The notes below the pieces were generated by a model that did no database searches, was not told the origin of the DNA, and worked only from the letters and a program-made list of their open reading frames with translations. DNA of 60,923 nucleotides. It comes from Gemmatimonadota bacterium. GTDB lineage: Bacteria; Gemmatimonadota; Gemmatimonadetes; Longimicrobiales; Gaopeijiaceae. Of the stretch, positions 34,058 through 43,293 are shown piece by piece; position 1 is the stretch's first letter; each line of letters opens with the position of its first letter. A program made the position numbers and the translations under genes. The stretch is from assembly GCA_007121455.1 (NCBI GenBank), contig SKKN01000058.1, forward strand, positions 1-60,923. The letters are read 5' to 3'.

Positions 34058-35221
34058 AAGGCTGTTGAAAAAAGGCTGAGTTCGGCTCGCGACCCAGCCC
34101 TGAGAGAAGTATATTTCATCGAGCAATCACGCCACCTTTAGCAAGGCAGGTTTCTTCGGATGCTGGGTCGCAACCCTTCGGAGCCGGCGCTCTTCCAGAT
34201 GGTGGATGTGGAGAGCCTGGTTCCCGCGAACCACCAGCTCCGGAAGATCGATGCGGTGCTCGACTTGAGCTTCGTCCCCGAGGTGGTTGCCGAGTGCTAT
34301 TCGGCGAACCGGGGACGACCGAGCATCGATCCGGAGTTGGCCGTCCGGATGATGGTGCTCGGGGTGCTGTACGACCTGAGCGACCGGGAGTTGTGCGACG
34401 AGATCCAGATGGATGCGGGCATGCGCTGGTTCTGCGGCCTCAAGTTCCATGATCCGGTTCCCGATCATTCGACGCTGTCGCGGCTGCGAGGTGAGCGCTG
34501 GTCGGAGAGCGGGCCGTTCGAGCGCCTGATGGACGAGGTGATCCGGCAGTGCTCGGAGGCCGGATTCGTGTCGGGCCGGCACCTTTCGGTGGACGGAACC
34601 GAGGTGCGGGCGGACGCCAACGTGAAAAGCCTGATGCGGCGCGGACCACGCGGGCCAGACGACCAGGATCCGCCGCAGGGCTCGAAGCAGGGAACCGGCG
34701 AGCCCAAGCCCGCGGGCGGGTGGAAGGGGCATGGCCAGCGCTATGCGAACGAGACGCATTTCTCGCCCACCGATCCCGACGCACGGCTGTACCGGAAGGG
34801 GAATCAACGCGGGGCCCGCCTCAGCTATCTGGTACACGATCTGATTGATACAAAGTTTCCTCGCTTGGGCCTCCTTCACCCTCCGAACGCGGGCTCGCTG
34901 GCGCTCCAGATTGAAGGTCCGGCGCTTCCACTTCGGCACGTCTTCTGGGGCCTCATCCGCAAGCAGCAGAACGTGCGGTTCGATCCCGCGAAGCCTTCCG
35001 GGGACGCACCGACGGAGGGGCCGCCACAGCAAGCTCCGGGGCGCTTTCTCTGACCGGATTTTGGCCTCCGATGGCTCATTTGCGTCTATTCCTCGGCCAT
35101 ATTCGGACAACGGTTGCCCACTTCGCTTTCCGGATCCGCGGGTTCCGGTATCCTGAATTCACGATACTCCAGCCGGTGGCGACCCCGACCCCGTCATGAA
35201 GCCGGGTTCTTCAACAGCCTT
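34058..35221. mobile_element. IS element with terminal inverted repeats (IS1182/IS5-like)
   Basis: The left end AAGGCTGTTGAAAAA (34,058-34,072) and the right end TTCTTCAACAGCCTT (35,207-35,221) are inverted repeats matching at 14 of 15 bases. The 1,164-bp element contains one transposase reading frame. Flanks are CTAG on the left and TTAG on the right; no certain target duplication is seen. The second half does not encode the expected transposase C-terminus, so the element is probably defective. Confidence 0.8.
34160..35053 (+). CDS. IS1182-like transposase, N-terminal ~235 residues native
   Basis: Starts MLGRNPSEPALFQMVDVESL. It shows VPANHQLRKIDAVLDLSFVP, the family block RGRPSIDPELAVRMMVLGVL (first two residues here NR), LCDEIQMDAGMRWFCGLKFH and PVPDHSTLSRLRGERW, with the first catalytic Asp region in LSVDGTEVRADAN. 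After LYRKGNQRGARLSYLVHDLI the family sequence stops and the remaining 65 residues (FPRLGLLHPPNAGS onward) are unrelated. Lacking the later DDE residues, it should be inactive. Confidence 0.8.
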   Translation: MLGRNPSEPALFQMVDVESLVPANHQLRKIDAVLDLSFVPEVVAECYSANRGRPSIDPELAVRMMVLGVLYDLSDRELCDEIQMDAGMRWFCGLKFHDPVPDHSTLSRLRGERWSESGPFERLMDEVIRQCSEAGFVSGRHLSVDGTEVRADANVKSLMRRGPRGPDDQDPPQGSKQGTGEPKPAGGWKGHGQRYANETHFSPTDPDARLYRKGNQRGARLSYLVHDLIDTKFPRLGLLHPPNAGSLALQIEGPALPLRHVFWGLIRKQQNVRFDPAKPSGDAPTEGPPQQAPGRFL

Positions 35222-35325
35222 TTAGCGGGAAAAACGGTGAGCAACGGGGGGCCCGGTAGGGAAGAGCACCCTCGTTCGAGTGTCTCGAGGAAGGTTGTGG
35301 GGGGGCGACGATGCGGAGGGGAGAG

Positions 35326-36096
35326 ATGGCGATGGACACGGCGACCCCGCCCAAGGTAGGGGCTCGGGAGCGGCTGAGGAGCATCGCGGCCCTGGCCGCG
35401 TTCTTCGGCACGCTGCTCCTGCTGGCGCCCCTGCTCCTCCTGCTCCTCGCCGTCACCCTGGGACGGGCTACGAATCTCGTGATCGAGCGGGTCGGCCCCC
35501 TGCTCGCGGCCATCGCCTTCCGGATGGCCGGGATCCGCTTCGAGGTGCGGCACCATGCGGATCCGACACCGGGGCCCGCTGTCTTCGTGTTCAACCACGC
35601 CTCCGTGGTCGACATCCTCTCCCTGCTTGCTCTCGGGCTGCCCCGGGTGCGCTTCGTGATGAAGTGGGAGCTCCAGTACAACCCCCTCTTCCTGGTGCTC
35701 GGGCGCCTGACCGGGCAGATCTTCGTGCGACGGGACGACCCGGAGCAGGCCGTCGCCGCGCTGCACCGCGCCTACGAGCGGATCCGGCGTAAAGGTCTCT
35801 CGCTCCTCATGGCCCCGGAGGGAACGCGGGCGCACGACGAGGTCGTCGGGCCGTTCAAGAAGGGGCCCTTCCGCACGGCGATGGATCTCGACTATCCGAT
35901 CGTGCCGGTCTATTTCGAGGGAAACCGAGATCTCGCCCGGGGCAGGAGTCTCTGGGTGAGGGGCGGTCGCTCCGTCGCACACTTTCATCCGGCGGTCGAT
36001 ACCTCGGACTGGAGGCTCGAGGACCTCGACCGGCACGTCGAGGAGGTGCGCGAGCTGTATCTCTCGTGGGTGGCCGCGGCGGCTCGGGACCCGTGA
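35326..36096 (+). CDS. plsC: 1-acyl-glycerol-3-phosphate acyltransferase (PlsC family)
   Basis: A 256-residue membrane enzyme of phospholipid synthesis that adds the second acyl chain. A long N-terminal hydrophobic region (ALAAFFGTLLLLAPLLLLLL) precedes the catalytic motif FNHASVVDIL (H-x4-D) and the substrate motif APEGTR at about residue 165. The ATG at 35,326 was chosen because GGAGGGGAGAG lies directly upstream; an ATG at 35,311 is possible. The stop overlaps the start of the hydrolase gene (GTGA). A role in remodelling of unusual lipids cannot be excluded. Confidence 0.88.
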   Translation: MAMDTATPPKVGARERLRSIAALAAFFGTLLLLAPLLLLLLAVTLGRATNLVIERVGPLLAAIAFRMAGIRFEVRHHADPTPGPAVFVFNHASVVDILSLLALGLPRVRFVMKWELQYNPLFLVLGRLTGQIFVRRDDPEQAVAALHRAYERIRRKGLSLLMAPEGTRAHDEVVGPFKKGPFRTAMDLDYPIVPVYFEGNRDLARGRSLWVRGGRSVAHFHPAVDTSDWRLEDLDRHVEEVRELYLSWVAAAARDP

Positions 36097-37010
36097 GGGC
36101 GAGGACCGCTCGGTTCCGGACCCGAATCGAACAAGGGTGGACGGCGGCCGTCGTCGCCTTAGCCCTGGGAACGAGCGGATGCCAGGCGACAGCGCCGGAA
36201 ACGGTGCCGCTCCAGGTCGCCGAGTCGCGGCTCGTGCACTCGGACGCCTCGACCACGATCTACGAGATGCGGCTAGAGGACCCCGATGGGAACGAGCTGC
36301 GGGCCTATCTGAGGGGCCCGAGGCCGGAACGGTGGGCCGAGGGCGAGCTCTGGGGGATCGTGATGGTGGCCGGCCGCGACACCGGCGAGCTCGCGGCCGC
36401 GATGGTTCCCCCTCCCCTCGACGGGCTCGTCCTGGCTCTGGAATATCCCCGAGAGATCCCGGAGCGGGTCGTCACCGCCGACGTCTTCCGCGCGCTGGAT
36501 ATCCGCCGGGCGGCCCTGCGTTTGCCGGGGACCCTTCTAGGGGCCGCCGATTTGCTTGCCGAACGCCCCGAGGTGGACGCCGATCGGCTCGCCCTGGTCG
36601 GCGTCAGCTTCGGCGTCCCCTTCGCGGCGCCCGCCGGGCGCGATCCGAGGTTCCGGGGGGTGGGACTCCTCTACGGGGGGGCGGACCTGGCCCTCCTGCT
36701 CCGGCGGCACCTGCCGATCGAGAACGACCTCCTGCGCCGCATCGTCGCGCGGATCGCCGCGCTGCTTTTCCTCGATCTCGAGCCAGCCCGGCACGTACCC
36801 CACATCTCCCCCACGCCGCTCCTGCTCGTGAACGGGATGCGCGACGAACTCATTCCCACGCAGTCGGCCCTCCGGCTGGCCGCAGCGGCCCGCCCGCCGG
36901 TTCGACACATCTGGCTGCCTCGAGCGCACCTCATGCCCCGGCCCGAGTATTTCCCATTGATGCGCGAGATCGCCGACAGCACGATCGCCCACTTCCAGTT
37001 CCTCGACTGA
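36093..37010 (+). CDS. alpha/beta-hydrolase lipoprotein
   Basis: A 305-residue protein from the GTG at 36,093, overlapping the plsC stop. The signal VVALALGTSGC ends in a lipobox-like TSGC. The hydrolase fold carries the nucleophile in LALVGVSFGVPFAAPAG, the Asp in VNGMRDELIPTQSA and the His in WLPRAHLMPRPE. Its closest overall resemblance is to dienelactone or peptidase-S9-type hydrolases. Coupling to plsC suggests an envelope or lipid role, but the substrate is unknown. Confidence 0.75.
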   Translation: MRARTARFRTRIEQGWTAAVVALALGTSGCQATAPETVPLQVAESRLVHSDASTTIYEMRLEDPDGNELRAYLRGPRPERWAEGELWGIVMVAGRDTGELAAAMVPPPLDGLVLALEYPREIPERVVTADVFRALDIRRAALRLPGTLLGAADLLAERPEVDADRLALVGVSFGVPFAAPAGRDPRFRGVGLLYGGADLALLLRRHLPIENDLLRRIVARIAALLFLDLEPARHVPHISPTPLLLVNGMRDELIPTQSALRLAAAARPPVRHIWLPRAHLMPRPEYFPLMREIADSTIAHFQFLD

Positions 37011-37299
37011 GTCGCCCGCCGTGGAGCGCGATCTCGACCGCGCCCCGACCGATTATCCGGCGGGCCTCCGTACCCCCTCTGGGGTTCCCCGCGGTCCTGG
37101 CCTTCGATCTCACGCGGATGGGAGTGAGGCCGTGCCCGGATTCGGCCATCTCCGGGTCGCGGAATCCCTTGGCTTGGATAACGCGATGAAGGACCGCCCG
37201 CTTCTTTCGACGGGCAAGGGTGTATGGAACACTGCCTGGGCACAGGCTTCCCGAACTCCCCCACCCCTTGACGAACCCGAAGAAGGAGGAATCAGCCCG

Positions 37300-38478
37300 T
37301 TGGAGATGAGTCGCTCGAATGTACCTGTCGGTCTCGTGATCCTCCTGCTCCTCGTCCTGGCCCCCTTGTCCTGTGCGCTCCGGAGTCCGGGGGGCGGCGA
37401 CCTCCACCCCTCCGTCGAGCACCTCGTGCCCGTCACTCTTCTCCCGTCCGCCGATACGTCCCGTGCCAACCGCTCCACCTCCACCGACACGCCCACCATT
37501 CGGATGGTGGGCCCGGATGGGACGGATGGGTCCCGTCTGGCTCCCTGGCGGGAGGGGGTGGGCGTCCCTGTTGAGGTCCGTTCTCCCGAGGCACGCGGTA
37601 CCCCGGTGGACTCTCTTCTCGTGGTCACCTGGAACGTCCACGTGGGTGGCGGGGATGTCCTCCGCTTCGTCGACGACCTGAGGTCGGGCCGGATCACGGG
37701 TGATCCCGTGGACCACTTCCTCATCCTCCTCCAGGAGGCTCATCGTGCCGGGATGGACATCCCCGCCACCGCCGACGGAGGCGGAGTGCCGGCCCGCATC
37801 GGCTCGGTCCCGCCAAGCGGGGAGCGGATCGACATCGTCGAGGCGACCCGCCGGCTCGGCCTCAACCTCGTCTACGCGCCCTCCATGAGGAACGGGTTCA
37901 ATAACGGAGGCCCGCCCGAGGATCGGGGTAACGCGATCCTCTCCACTCTTCCGCTGACCGATCCCATGGCCATCGAACTCCCCTATGAGTCCCAGCGCCG
38001 GGTGAGCACGGTCGCCCGGGTGGAGGGGGTGGACAGCCTGGGTTCGCCCTGGCGGTTCAAGGCGGTGAGCGTCCACCTGGACACCCGTTCTCGCTGGAGC
38101 CGACTTCTCGATAGCCTGGGGCCGGCCCGTCTCCGGCAGGCCCGGGGGCTCGTGGAGGCCCTCTCCATGAAGGAACCCACGGTCCTGGGAGGGGATCTGA
38201 ACACGTGGTTCCTCCCTCCGCTGGAAGAGGCGCTTCCCTACCTCCTGGAGCGGTTCCCGGACACGCCCCGGACCCAGGGAGACCACACGTTCCAGGTGGC
38301 CGGCATCATTCGACTGCATCTGGATCATCTCCTCTACCGGCTTCCCGATCCGTACCGGGCGGGAAGCGTGGGGCGGGTGGATTCCCGCTACGGCTCGGAT
38401 CACTTCCCGGTCCTGGGGTGGCTCCACGTCGGGGCTGACGGACCGGGAGGGGACCCACGGGGTGGCTCGTCATCCTGA
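37300..38478 (+). CDS. endonuclease/exonuclease/phosphatase-family lipoprotein
   Basis: About 392 residues. The TTG at 37,300 was chosen because AAGGAGGA lies 9 bases upstream; the ATG at 37,306 is the alternative. A lipoprotein signal ends at LAPLSC. After a Ser/Thr-rich linker, the EEP fold shows VVTWNVHVGGGDVLRF (Asn), ILLQEAHRAG (metal Glu), VHLDTRSRW, VLGGDLNTW (Asp, Asn) and SRYGSDHFPVLG (Asp-His). It is likely a secreted Mg-dependent phosphodiesterase acting on DNA, nucleotides or lipid head groups. The 3' end overlaps the convergent membrane-protein gene by 79 bases. Confidence 0.85.
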   Translation: MEMSRSNVPVGLVILLLLVLAPLSCALRSPGGGDLHPSVEHLVPVTLLPSADTSRANRSTSTDTPTIRMVGPDGTDGSRLAPWREGVGVPVEVRSPEARGTPVDSLLVVTWNVHVGGGDVLRFVDDLRSGRITGDPVDHFLILLQEAHRAGMDIPATADGGGVPARIGSVPPSGERIDIVEATRRLGLNLVYAPSMRNGFNNGGPPEDRGNAILSTLPLTDPMAIELPYESQRRVSTVARVEGVDSLGSPWRFKAVSVHLDTRSRWSRLLDSLGPARLRQARGLVEALSMKEPTVLGGDLNTWFLPPLEEALPYLLERFPDTPRTQGDHTFQVAGIIRLHLDHLLYRLPDPYRAGSVGRVDSRYGSDHFPVLGWLHVGADGPGGDPRGGSSS

Positions 38479-39632
38479 TCGAGCGCTTCCGGGACCCGGA
38501 GGGTCCGGAGGGAGAGGTACCGATCGTGCAGAGTCACGATGAGGGTGAGAAGTCCCATGAGGAAAAGGGCGCTGCCCATATGGAAGTCCACGTCCATGCG
38601 GCCAACCGCCCGCCCGTAGGCCAGCACCAGGGCCACGTTCAGCGCACCCATGAAGACGAACTCGGCGGCGGCGCCCCGCCAGAGGACACCCAGTCGCCCC
38701 AGCCAGACGCTGACGCCTGCGTTCACGGCGATGACGATGCTCACGGAAGCCGCTACCTGGAAGGGTGAGGCCACCCATCCCGGGATCACCTCGCCGAAGA
38801 TGACCACCACCAGGGACACGAGGGCCACCCGCTCCAGCAGGACCTGCCGGGGAGGACGGCGGGGATGTCGCCGACGACCTATCAGCTCCGTGGCGGGTGT
38901 GATCCGCACGAAGGCGTCGGCGTGGAAGGCCAGCGGCCGCTCCGGAGCCGGAAGGAGGCGAAGGAGAAGGGCGCTAGCCAGAAGGAGGAGGCCGATTAGC
39001 AGCCCTGTGGCGCCCACGACCCAAGGGTAGTGGACGAACACTTGGATCCAGGGCATCTCAAGGGGCGCCCCCACCAAGTTCGCCTTGATGAAGTCCGTAG
39101 TATCGCCCTGGGCCACGTGGACCCAGTATTCCTGGGGGATCTTGATGAAGACCCAGATCACTGCCGCCGCCACCAGGAGGTGCGTACGCCCCAGGCGCTC
39201 GGCGTGCCATCGGGTCTTCACCACCTCGTAGTACACGAAGAAGTATTCGAACGCGTTGGGGAAGACCACGAGGAGCCACCGGATGCCCGTGACCTCGAAG
39301 AGGGTGACCCCCACCAGACGGTAGTACCAGAGGTGCCGGGCCACCCGGAGGGCCGTGTCGTTGGCCCAGTTCCGGAGGGTCGCCACGTAGGCCAGGGTGA
39401 GGTAGTAGATGTCCAGCGCCTTGTCGTACGACTGGTACACCTCCACGTCGATCTCCACGAACTGGGCGTAGATGGCCCGATCCGACGCATCCAAAAGGAA
39501 GGCACCGAGGATTCCGGGGAGGGGGTACACCGGGATCATGAGGGGGACGAGGAACCGCCCCAGGATCACGGCGGCGAAAACGACCTCGTAGAGCTCCACG
39601 GCTAGTGTCCTGTCCCAGAAATAACTATCCAT
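38400..39632 (-). CDS. multi-pass membrane protein of unknown function
   Basis: Up to 410 residues from the ATG at 39,632 (MDSYFWDRTLAVELYEVVFA). About nine hydrophobic segments alternate with short charged loops. An aromatic block (WLLVVFPNAFEYFFVYYEVV) follows VARHLWYYRLVGVTLFEVTG, then VAAAVIWVFIKIPQEYWVHV and LVSLVVVIFGEVIPGWVASP. No family recognised; it is not a standard transporter or respiratory subunit. No strong ribosome site marks the ATG, and a GTG a few codons in is possible. It ends inside the convergent EEP gene. Confidence 0.7.
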   Translation of the reverse strand: MDSYFWDRTLAVELYEVVFAAVILGRFLVPLMIPVYPLPGILGAFLLDASDRAIYAQFVEIDVEVYQSYDKALDIYYLTLAYVATLRNWANDTALRVARHLWYYRLVGVTLFEVTGIRWLLVVFPNAFEYFFVYYEVVKTRWHAERLGRTHLLVAAAVIWVFIKIPQEYWVHVAQGDTTDFIKANLVGAPLEMPWIQVFVHYPWVVGATGLLIGLLLLASALLLRLLPAPERPLAFHADAFVRITPATELIGRRRHPRRPPRQVLLERVALVSLVVVIFGEVIPGWVASPFQVAASVSIVIAVNAGVSVWLGRLGVLWRGAAAEFVFMGALNVALVLAYGRAVGRMDVDFHMGSALFLMGLLTLIVTLHDRYLSLRTLRVPEALDQDDEPPRGSPPGPSAPTWSHPRTGK

Positions 39633-40205
39633 AGGAGCGTGCCCGAGTAGCGGACGCTCTGGGCCGCAAGCGGCTGAGCGACGCCGTAGGATCCGACGAC
39701 CGCCACCATGATGGGCAGTAGGAACCCGACGCCGCATCGCCCTCGCCCGGCCCCGGAACGGGACTCTCCTGGCCACGCGCCCTTCAATCGCGGGGGGTGC
39801 GCTCCATCTGCCGGTCCCGGGCCAGCTCACGCATCCGCTCGATCTCGCGGGCGTGGTCCCCCATCCGCTGCATGAGGCGGGCCAGTGACGCGCTCCACCG
39901 GATGGGCCCCAGTGACCGGGGATGGGCCGACGGACGGCTCGAGACTCCTGGATGATGGAGGGGGGACGGAACGTCACGCTGGAGATCCGGAAGGGGGACG
40001 GATGGTCCCCGGGGGTTCGCCCCGGGGTGGAAATCTACCAGTACGAGGAGGGGATCCTTCTGGTGGACATCGTCGACGCCGAGACCCTCCGGCTTGACCC
40101 CGGAGCCCCCGGCCCACGCTGGTGGGCGGACCGTTCCCCACTTTGAGAAGGGAGCAGCCCGTGTCGATGGTCGGACAAGAACCCCAGGATTCCAGGAGGT
40201 CATCC
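39633..40205. other. remnant region with a DUF4136-like fragment
   Basis: Plus strand about 39,935-40,095 reads EIRKGDGWSPGVRPGVEIYQ then YEEGILLVDIVDAETLRL, resembling the C-terminal strand of DUF4136 lipoproteins (LxIDIVDAxTxxLxWRG). Its start and end are missing. On the minus strand near 39,790-39,900, LMQRMGDHAREIERMREL recalls the Met-rich copper-associated proteins. A signal-peptide-like minus-strand stretch (PIMVAVVGSYGVAQPLAAQS) lies at about 39,640-39,720. These look like parts of lost genes. Confidence 0.4.
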
Positions 40206-40718
40206 ATGCAGACCCGTTCGTTGTGCACCCTGTCGGCGAGAACAGCGCCGCTGCTCGCGGTGCTGATCCTCTCCGCATGTGCCCCTCCTGCCGAGGAGCC
40301 CGACCCTCACCTCCGGGAACTCAGAGAGGAGCTCGTGGAGCGGTTCACTCCGGGTCTGCACACCCTGATGGTGGATCTGGGCATCCGACACGCCTCGCTC
40401 TGGTTCGCCGGAGACGCCGAGAACTGGCCGCTCGCCGACTACATGGTCCATGAGCTGGAGGAGCTGGTGGAGGAGATCGAGGAGCTGCATCCCGTGTACC
40501 GGGAGGTGCAGGTGGCCGCCCTCCTTGGGGAGATGACGCATCCGGCGGTGGAAGCCTTGGAGGATGCCGTGGAGGAGGAAGACCGGACCGCGTTCGCGGA
40601 GGGCTACGACCAGTTGACGGCGGCGTGCAACGCCTGCCACGTGGCCTCGGACCGGGGGGCGCTCGTGATCCAGCGGCCCACGGCGCCGCCCCTCACCAAT
40701 CTTCGGTTCTCCCCGTGA
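40206..40718 (+). CDS. mono-heme c-type lipoprotein
   Basis: A 170-residue protein starting MQTRSLCTLSARTAPLLAVL, with lipobox LSAC. The mature part is acidic and helical (HELEELVEEIEELHPVYREV). A single heme-binding CNACH appears near residue 140 (DQLTAACNACHVASDRG). The late position of the heme site after a helical bundle resembles cytochrome c'. It is probably periplasmic, electron-carrying or gas-binding. Its stop overlaps the next gene's GTG. Confidence 0.85.
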   Translation: MQTRSLCTLSARTAPLLAVLILSACAPPAEEPDPHLRELREELVERFTPGLHTLMVDLGIRHASLWFAGDAENWPLADYMVHELEELVEEIEELHPVYREVQVAALLGEMTHPAVEALEDAVEEEDRTAFAEGYDQLTAACNACHVASDRGALVIQRPTAPPLTNLRFSP

Positions 40719-41090
40719 GCCCGCCTTCCCCTCGGGTGCACCTGCTGATCCGGCGGACCGCGGCTGGGATCGCCGTCCTCTTCGGGCTCGCCACCCTGGT
40801 GGTGGGCTGGGGGTGCTCCTGGCCCGGAGTGACCCGGGCTACCCGGGATTCGGACCCCTTCTCACCTTCAACACGGGGATGGGTGCGGCCTACGTGGCCG
40901 TGGGCGCGGCGGCGTGGCGCAGCATCCGGTGGGGACGGAACGGGGCGGGGGCCGTCCTCCTCCTCAACCTGGCTGTGTGGCTCACCGTGCTCGTGCTGGG
41001 CGCAGCGAGGGTTGAGGTCGCGGCCGAGAGCCTGCGGGCCATGGGGTTCCGCCGCCTTCCGATGGACCCCGGCCCGGCCGTTCGTCACTC
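40715..41090 (+). pseudogene. small membrane protein with a one-base deletion
   Basis: Starts at the GTG at 40,715, overlapping the heme lipoprotein stop. Frame 1 reads RTAAGIAVLFGLATLVVGWG. Frame 2 continues VLLARSDPGYPGFGPLLTFN, GMGAAYVAVGAAAWRSIRWG and LLLNLAVWLTVLVLGAARVE. One missing G in the run at 40,809-40,813 explains the break. The joined product would have three or four membrane helices. The end, near MGFRR, runs into the convergent TPR gene. It was possibly the membrane partner of the heme protein. Confidence 0.65.
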
Positions 41091-41585
41091 CAGGAAGGTC
41101 ACCGCCTCGTCGTCGGGAGCCGGCTGCACGTCGTCGTGCCGCATGACCATTCGGACGCAACTGTTCCAGCGGATCACGGAGGACTCGTCCCGTGCGGGAC
41201 GGAGCTCTTGTGCCTTCTCGTAGAAGTCCATGGCTTTCCGGAGGTGCTCGTAGGCCACGGGACCCGATCCTGTGGTGTGGCGCTCCAAAACGGTGGTGGC
41301 TCGTCTCTCCCAGATGATTCCCGAATAGTAGGCCCTATGGTACTCGGCCTCGAGGCGGGGGATGAGCCCCTGCGCCTCCTTGGGCCTTCCTCCGCCCTCC
41401 GCTTTGAACTGATCGGTGATGGCCAGGATGAGGGAGATGAGAGCGTCCTGGTGCTCCGGATCGATATCCAGGATGTCCAGGCAGATGCTCTCGGCCTGCC
41501 AGGGTTCGTTGAGAAGTCGGTAACGCTCCACCTTCTTCAGGGCGAGGGCCACTCCCTCGGGGGAGAGGCGTTTCAGCTCGACCAT
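41085..41585 (-). CDS. TPR-like hypothetical protein
   Basis: A 166-residue protein starting MVELKRLSPEGVALALKKVE, with GGAGGCATCC upstream. Helical repeats of tetratricopeptide character are seen: YRLLNEPWQAESICLDILDI, EHQDALISLILAITDQF and YEHLRKAMDFYEKAQELRP. No signal or enzyme motif. It is downstream of frdD on the same strand with a 51-base gap and may be the last gene of that transcript. It could be a scaffold for a complex, but this is not demonstrated. Confidence 0.7.
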   Translation of the reverse strand: MVELKRLSPEGVALALKKVERYRLLNEPWQAESICLDILDIDPEHQDALISLILAITDQFKAEGGGRPKEAQGLIPRLEAEYHRAYYSGIIWERRATTVLERHTTGSGPVAYEHLRKAMDFYEKAQELRPARDESSVIRWNSCVRMVMRHDDVQPAPDDEAVTFLE

Positions 41586-41636
41586 GGATGCCTCCTGCAG
41601 CCTGAGGACTCGTTCGGATCCGCCGGACTCGCTACG

Positions 41637-41987
41637 TCAAACCACCAGGATGAGGAGCGCCGCGGCCAGCACTGTGAGGGCCGCGGCTACCCCATAGGTG
41701 ACGATGGAGATGAGGGCGTCCAGGTGGTAGAGCTGAAGCCCGTCGTATAGGGTGTATCGAAAGCGATGCGCGGCGTGGAAAAACGCGAGAAAAGCCACCA
41801 CCAGGAGGCCGCCCCGGGTGACGGGATGGCTCGCCAGCGCTACCCACTCCTCGTAGCCCGTCATTCCGAACCACCCCATGGGAGCCGTGATGGCGGCGAC
41901 CAGGAAGAGGGCGGGGAGGAGCAGGGCGGTGAGCATCCCCCCTGCGCTGAACAGCCCCCAGAAGAACGGATCTCGAGCGCGGCGCAT
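41637..41987 (-). CDS. frdD: fumarate reductase membrane subunit D
   Basis: A 116-residue, three-helix membrane anchor starting MRRARDPFFWGLFSAGGMLT, matching the E. coli-type opening (EPVFWGLFGAGGM). The second helix region has FLAFFHAAHRFRYTLYDGLQ, with the conserved His pair of FrdD. With FrdC it forms the quinol site that feeds electrons to FrdB and FrdA. It starts 2 bases before the frdC stop, as in a tight operon. Confidence 0.92.
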   Translation of the reverse strand: MRRARDPFFWGLFSAGGMLTALLLPALFLVAAITAPMGWFGMTGYEEWVALASHPVTRGGLLVVAFLAFFHAAHRFRYTLYDGLQLYHLDALISIVTYGVAAALTVLAAALLILVV

Positions 41988-41989
41988 GG

Positions 41990-42460
41990 CTATCTCCCGG
42001 CCAGTATCCAGAGGATCACCCCGGAGAGCCCGAGCCAGGCTCCGTAGTGGGCTCCCACGATGGCCCAGCCCGGGACCTTCCGTCCGGCCACTCGCAGGAC
42101 CAGGGCCTTGGGCGTCAGGTTCAGCCACGTCACCGTATGAAAGAGGAGTCCCACCAGAACGAGGGCGTGGAACGCTAGAAACGCAGGGTGGCTCAACCAC
42201 TGGACAAAGATCTCGTACGCCTCGGGGCCCCGGCTCAGGACCCACACTTTGCCCAGGAGGAAGAGGGTCGCGTACATCACCGGCTGGCTCGTGAGCTCCC
42301 GGAGAATGAACTTCGTGTAGGCGAACTTGCGGAGCCACCAGAAGATGGGCATGTGGCGGCGATACCACCGGGGGTGGTGGCGGGTGTACTCCGGGTTCGA
42401 GGCCTGCGGGTAGCCCGGGTCCGAGATACGGCCGGTGGGAATCCTCGCCTGCGACTTCAT
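41990..42460 (-). CDS. frdC: fumarate reductase membrane subunit C
   Basis: A 156-residue protein. About 30 polar N-terminal residues ([14 protein letters not shown]) precede the FrdC core: [20 protein letters not shown], then [20 protein letters not shown] and [20 protein letters not shown]. The HTxTW motif and GPEA are diagnostic of the E. coli FrdC type. Three membrane helices. The ATG overlaps the frdB stop (ATGA). Confidence 0.92.
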   Translation of the reverse strand: MKSQARIPTGRISDPGYPQASNPEYTRHHPRWYRRHMPIFWWLRKFAYTKFILRELTSQPVMYATLFLLGKVWVLSRGPEAYEIFVQWLSHPAFLAFHALVLVGLLFHTVTWLNLTPKALVLRVAGRKVPGWAIVGAHYGAWLGLSGVILWILAGR

Positions 42461-43200
42461 GGACTCCTCCCCGGGGTGACGAGGGAGCGGAAGAAGTCCA
42501 GCGTGGCGTCCACCTTGTAGCGCTGGATCGCCCCGGCTGGGTCCACGTCCTTGGGGCAGACGATGGAGCACTCTCCTACGAAGGTGCAGGACCAGACCCC
42601 TTCGTGCTCGGCCAGGACCTCGTGTCGTTCCCGGGCGCCTTCGTCCCGGGAGTCCAGGTTGTAGCGCTGAGCCAGGGCGATGGCGGCGGGGCCGATGAAC
42701 CCGGGCTCGAGCTCGTAGATGGGACACGCCGCGTAGCAGAGCATGCAGTTGATGCACATGCTGTAGCGCTTGTACGCGTCCATCTCCTCCGGGGTCTGGA
42801 GGTACTCGCCTTCAGACGGAGACCTCTCCTCCTCCCGGATGATCCATGGTTTCACTCGCTGGAGCTTTCCCACGAAGTCTTCCAGGTCCCCTACCAGGTC
42901 CCGGATCACCGGGAAGCCGTGGAGGGGCTCCACCCGGATCGGCCCGGGGAGGAAGGGCTCCAGATAGGTGGCGCACGTCAGGACGGGCTCCCCGTTCACC
43001 GTCATCCCGCAGCTTCCACAGACGCCCATGCGGCAGGCCCAGCGGTAGGAGAGGGTCCCGTCCTGGTGATCCTTGATTTGGTTCAGGGCGTCCAGGACCA
43101 TCCACTCGTCCCGGTACGGGACCTCGAAGGTCTCGTAGAGGGGCTCTCCTTCGCCTTCGGGTCGGTATCGAAACACTTCCAGCTTCACCGTGTCCGGCAT
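42457..43200 (-). CDS. frdB: fumarate reductase iron-sulfur subunit
   Basis: A 247-residue protein with three clusters. The [2Fe-2S] ligands are in [15 protein letters not shown] followed by Cys in LTCATYLEP. The [4Fe-4S] ligands are in [18 protein letters not shown], and the [3Fe-4S] ligands in [17 protein letters not shown]. The order and spacing are those of succinate dehydrogenase/fumarate reductase B subunits. Its neighbours frdA, C and D mark it as the quinol:fumarate type. It passes electrons from the membrane quinol site to the flavin of FrdA. Confidence 0.95.
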   Translation of the reverse strand: MPDTVKLEVFRYRPEGEGEPLYETFEVPYRDEWMVLDALNQIKDHQDGTLSYRWACRMGVCGSCGMTVNGEPVLTCATYLEPFLPGPIRVEPLHGFPVIRDLVGDLEDFVGKLQRVKPWIIREEERSPSEGEYLQTPEEMDAYKRYSMCINCMLCYAACPIYELEPGFIGPAAIALAQRYNLDSRDEGARERHEVLAEHEGVWSCTFVGECSIVCPKDVDPAGAIQRYKVDATLDFFRSLVTPGRSP

Positions 43201-43293
43201 GACCGACCTCCCTTGTGGATGTCACATCGGCGGACGCCAACGATCCGTCATCACGATCCCATCCCGCTGCATCCCTCGACGCCCTCGGCGGCG

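Noticed and set aside
36137-37189. 350-residue frame overlapping the hydrolase lipoprotein
   Set aside because: Arg/Gly-rich shadow; the hydrolase frame has the signal peptide and catalytic triad.
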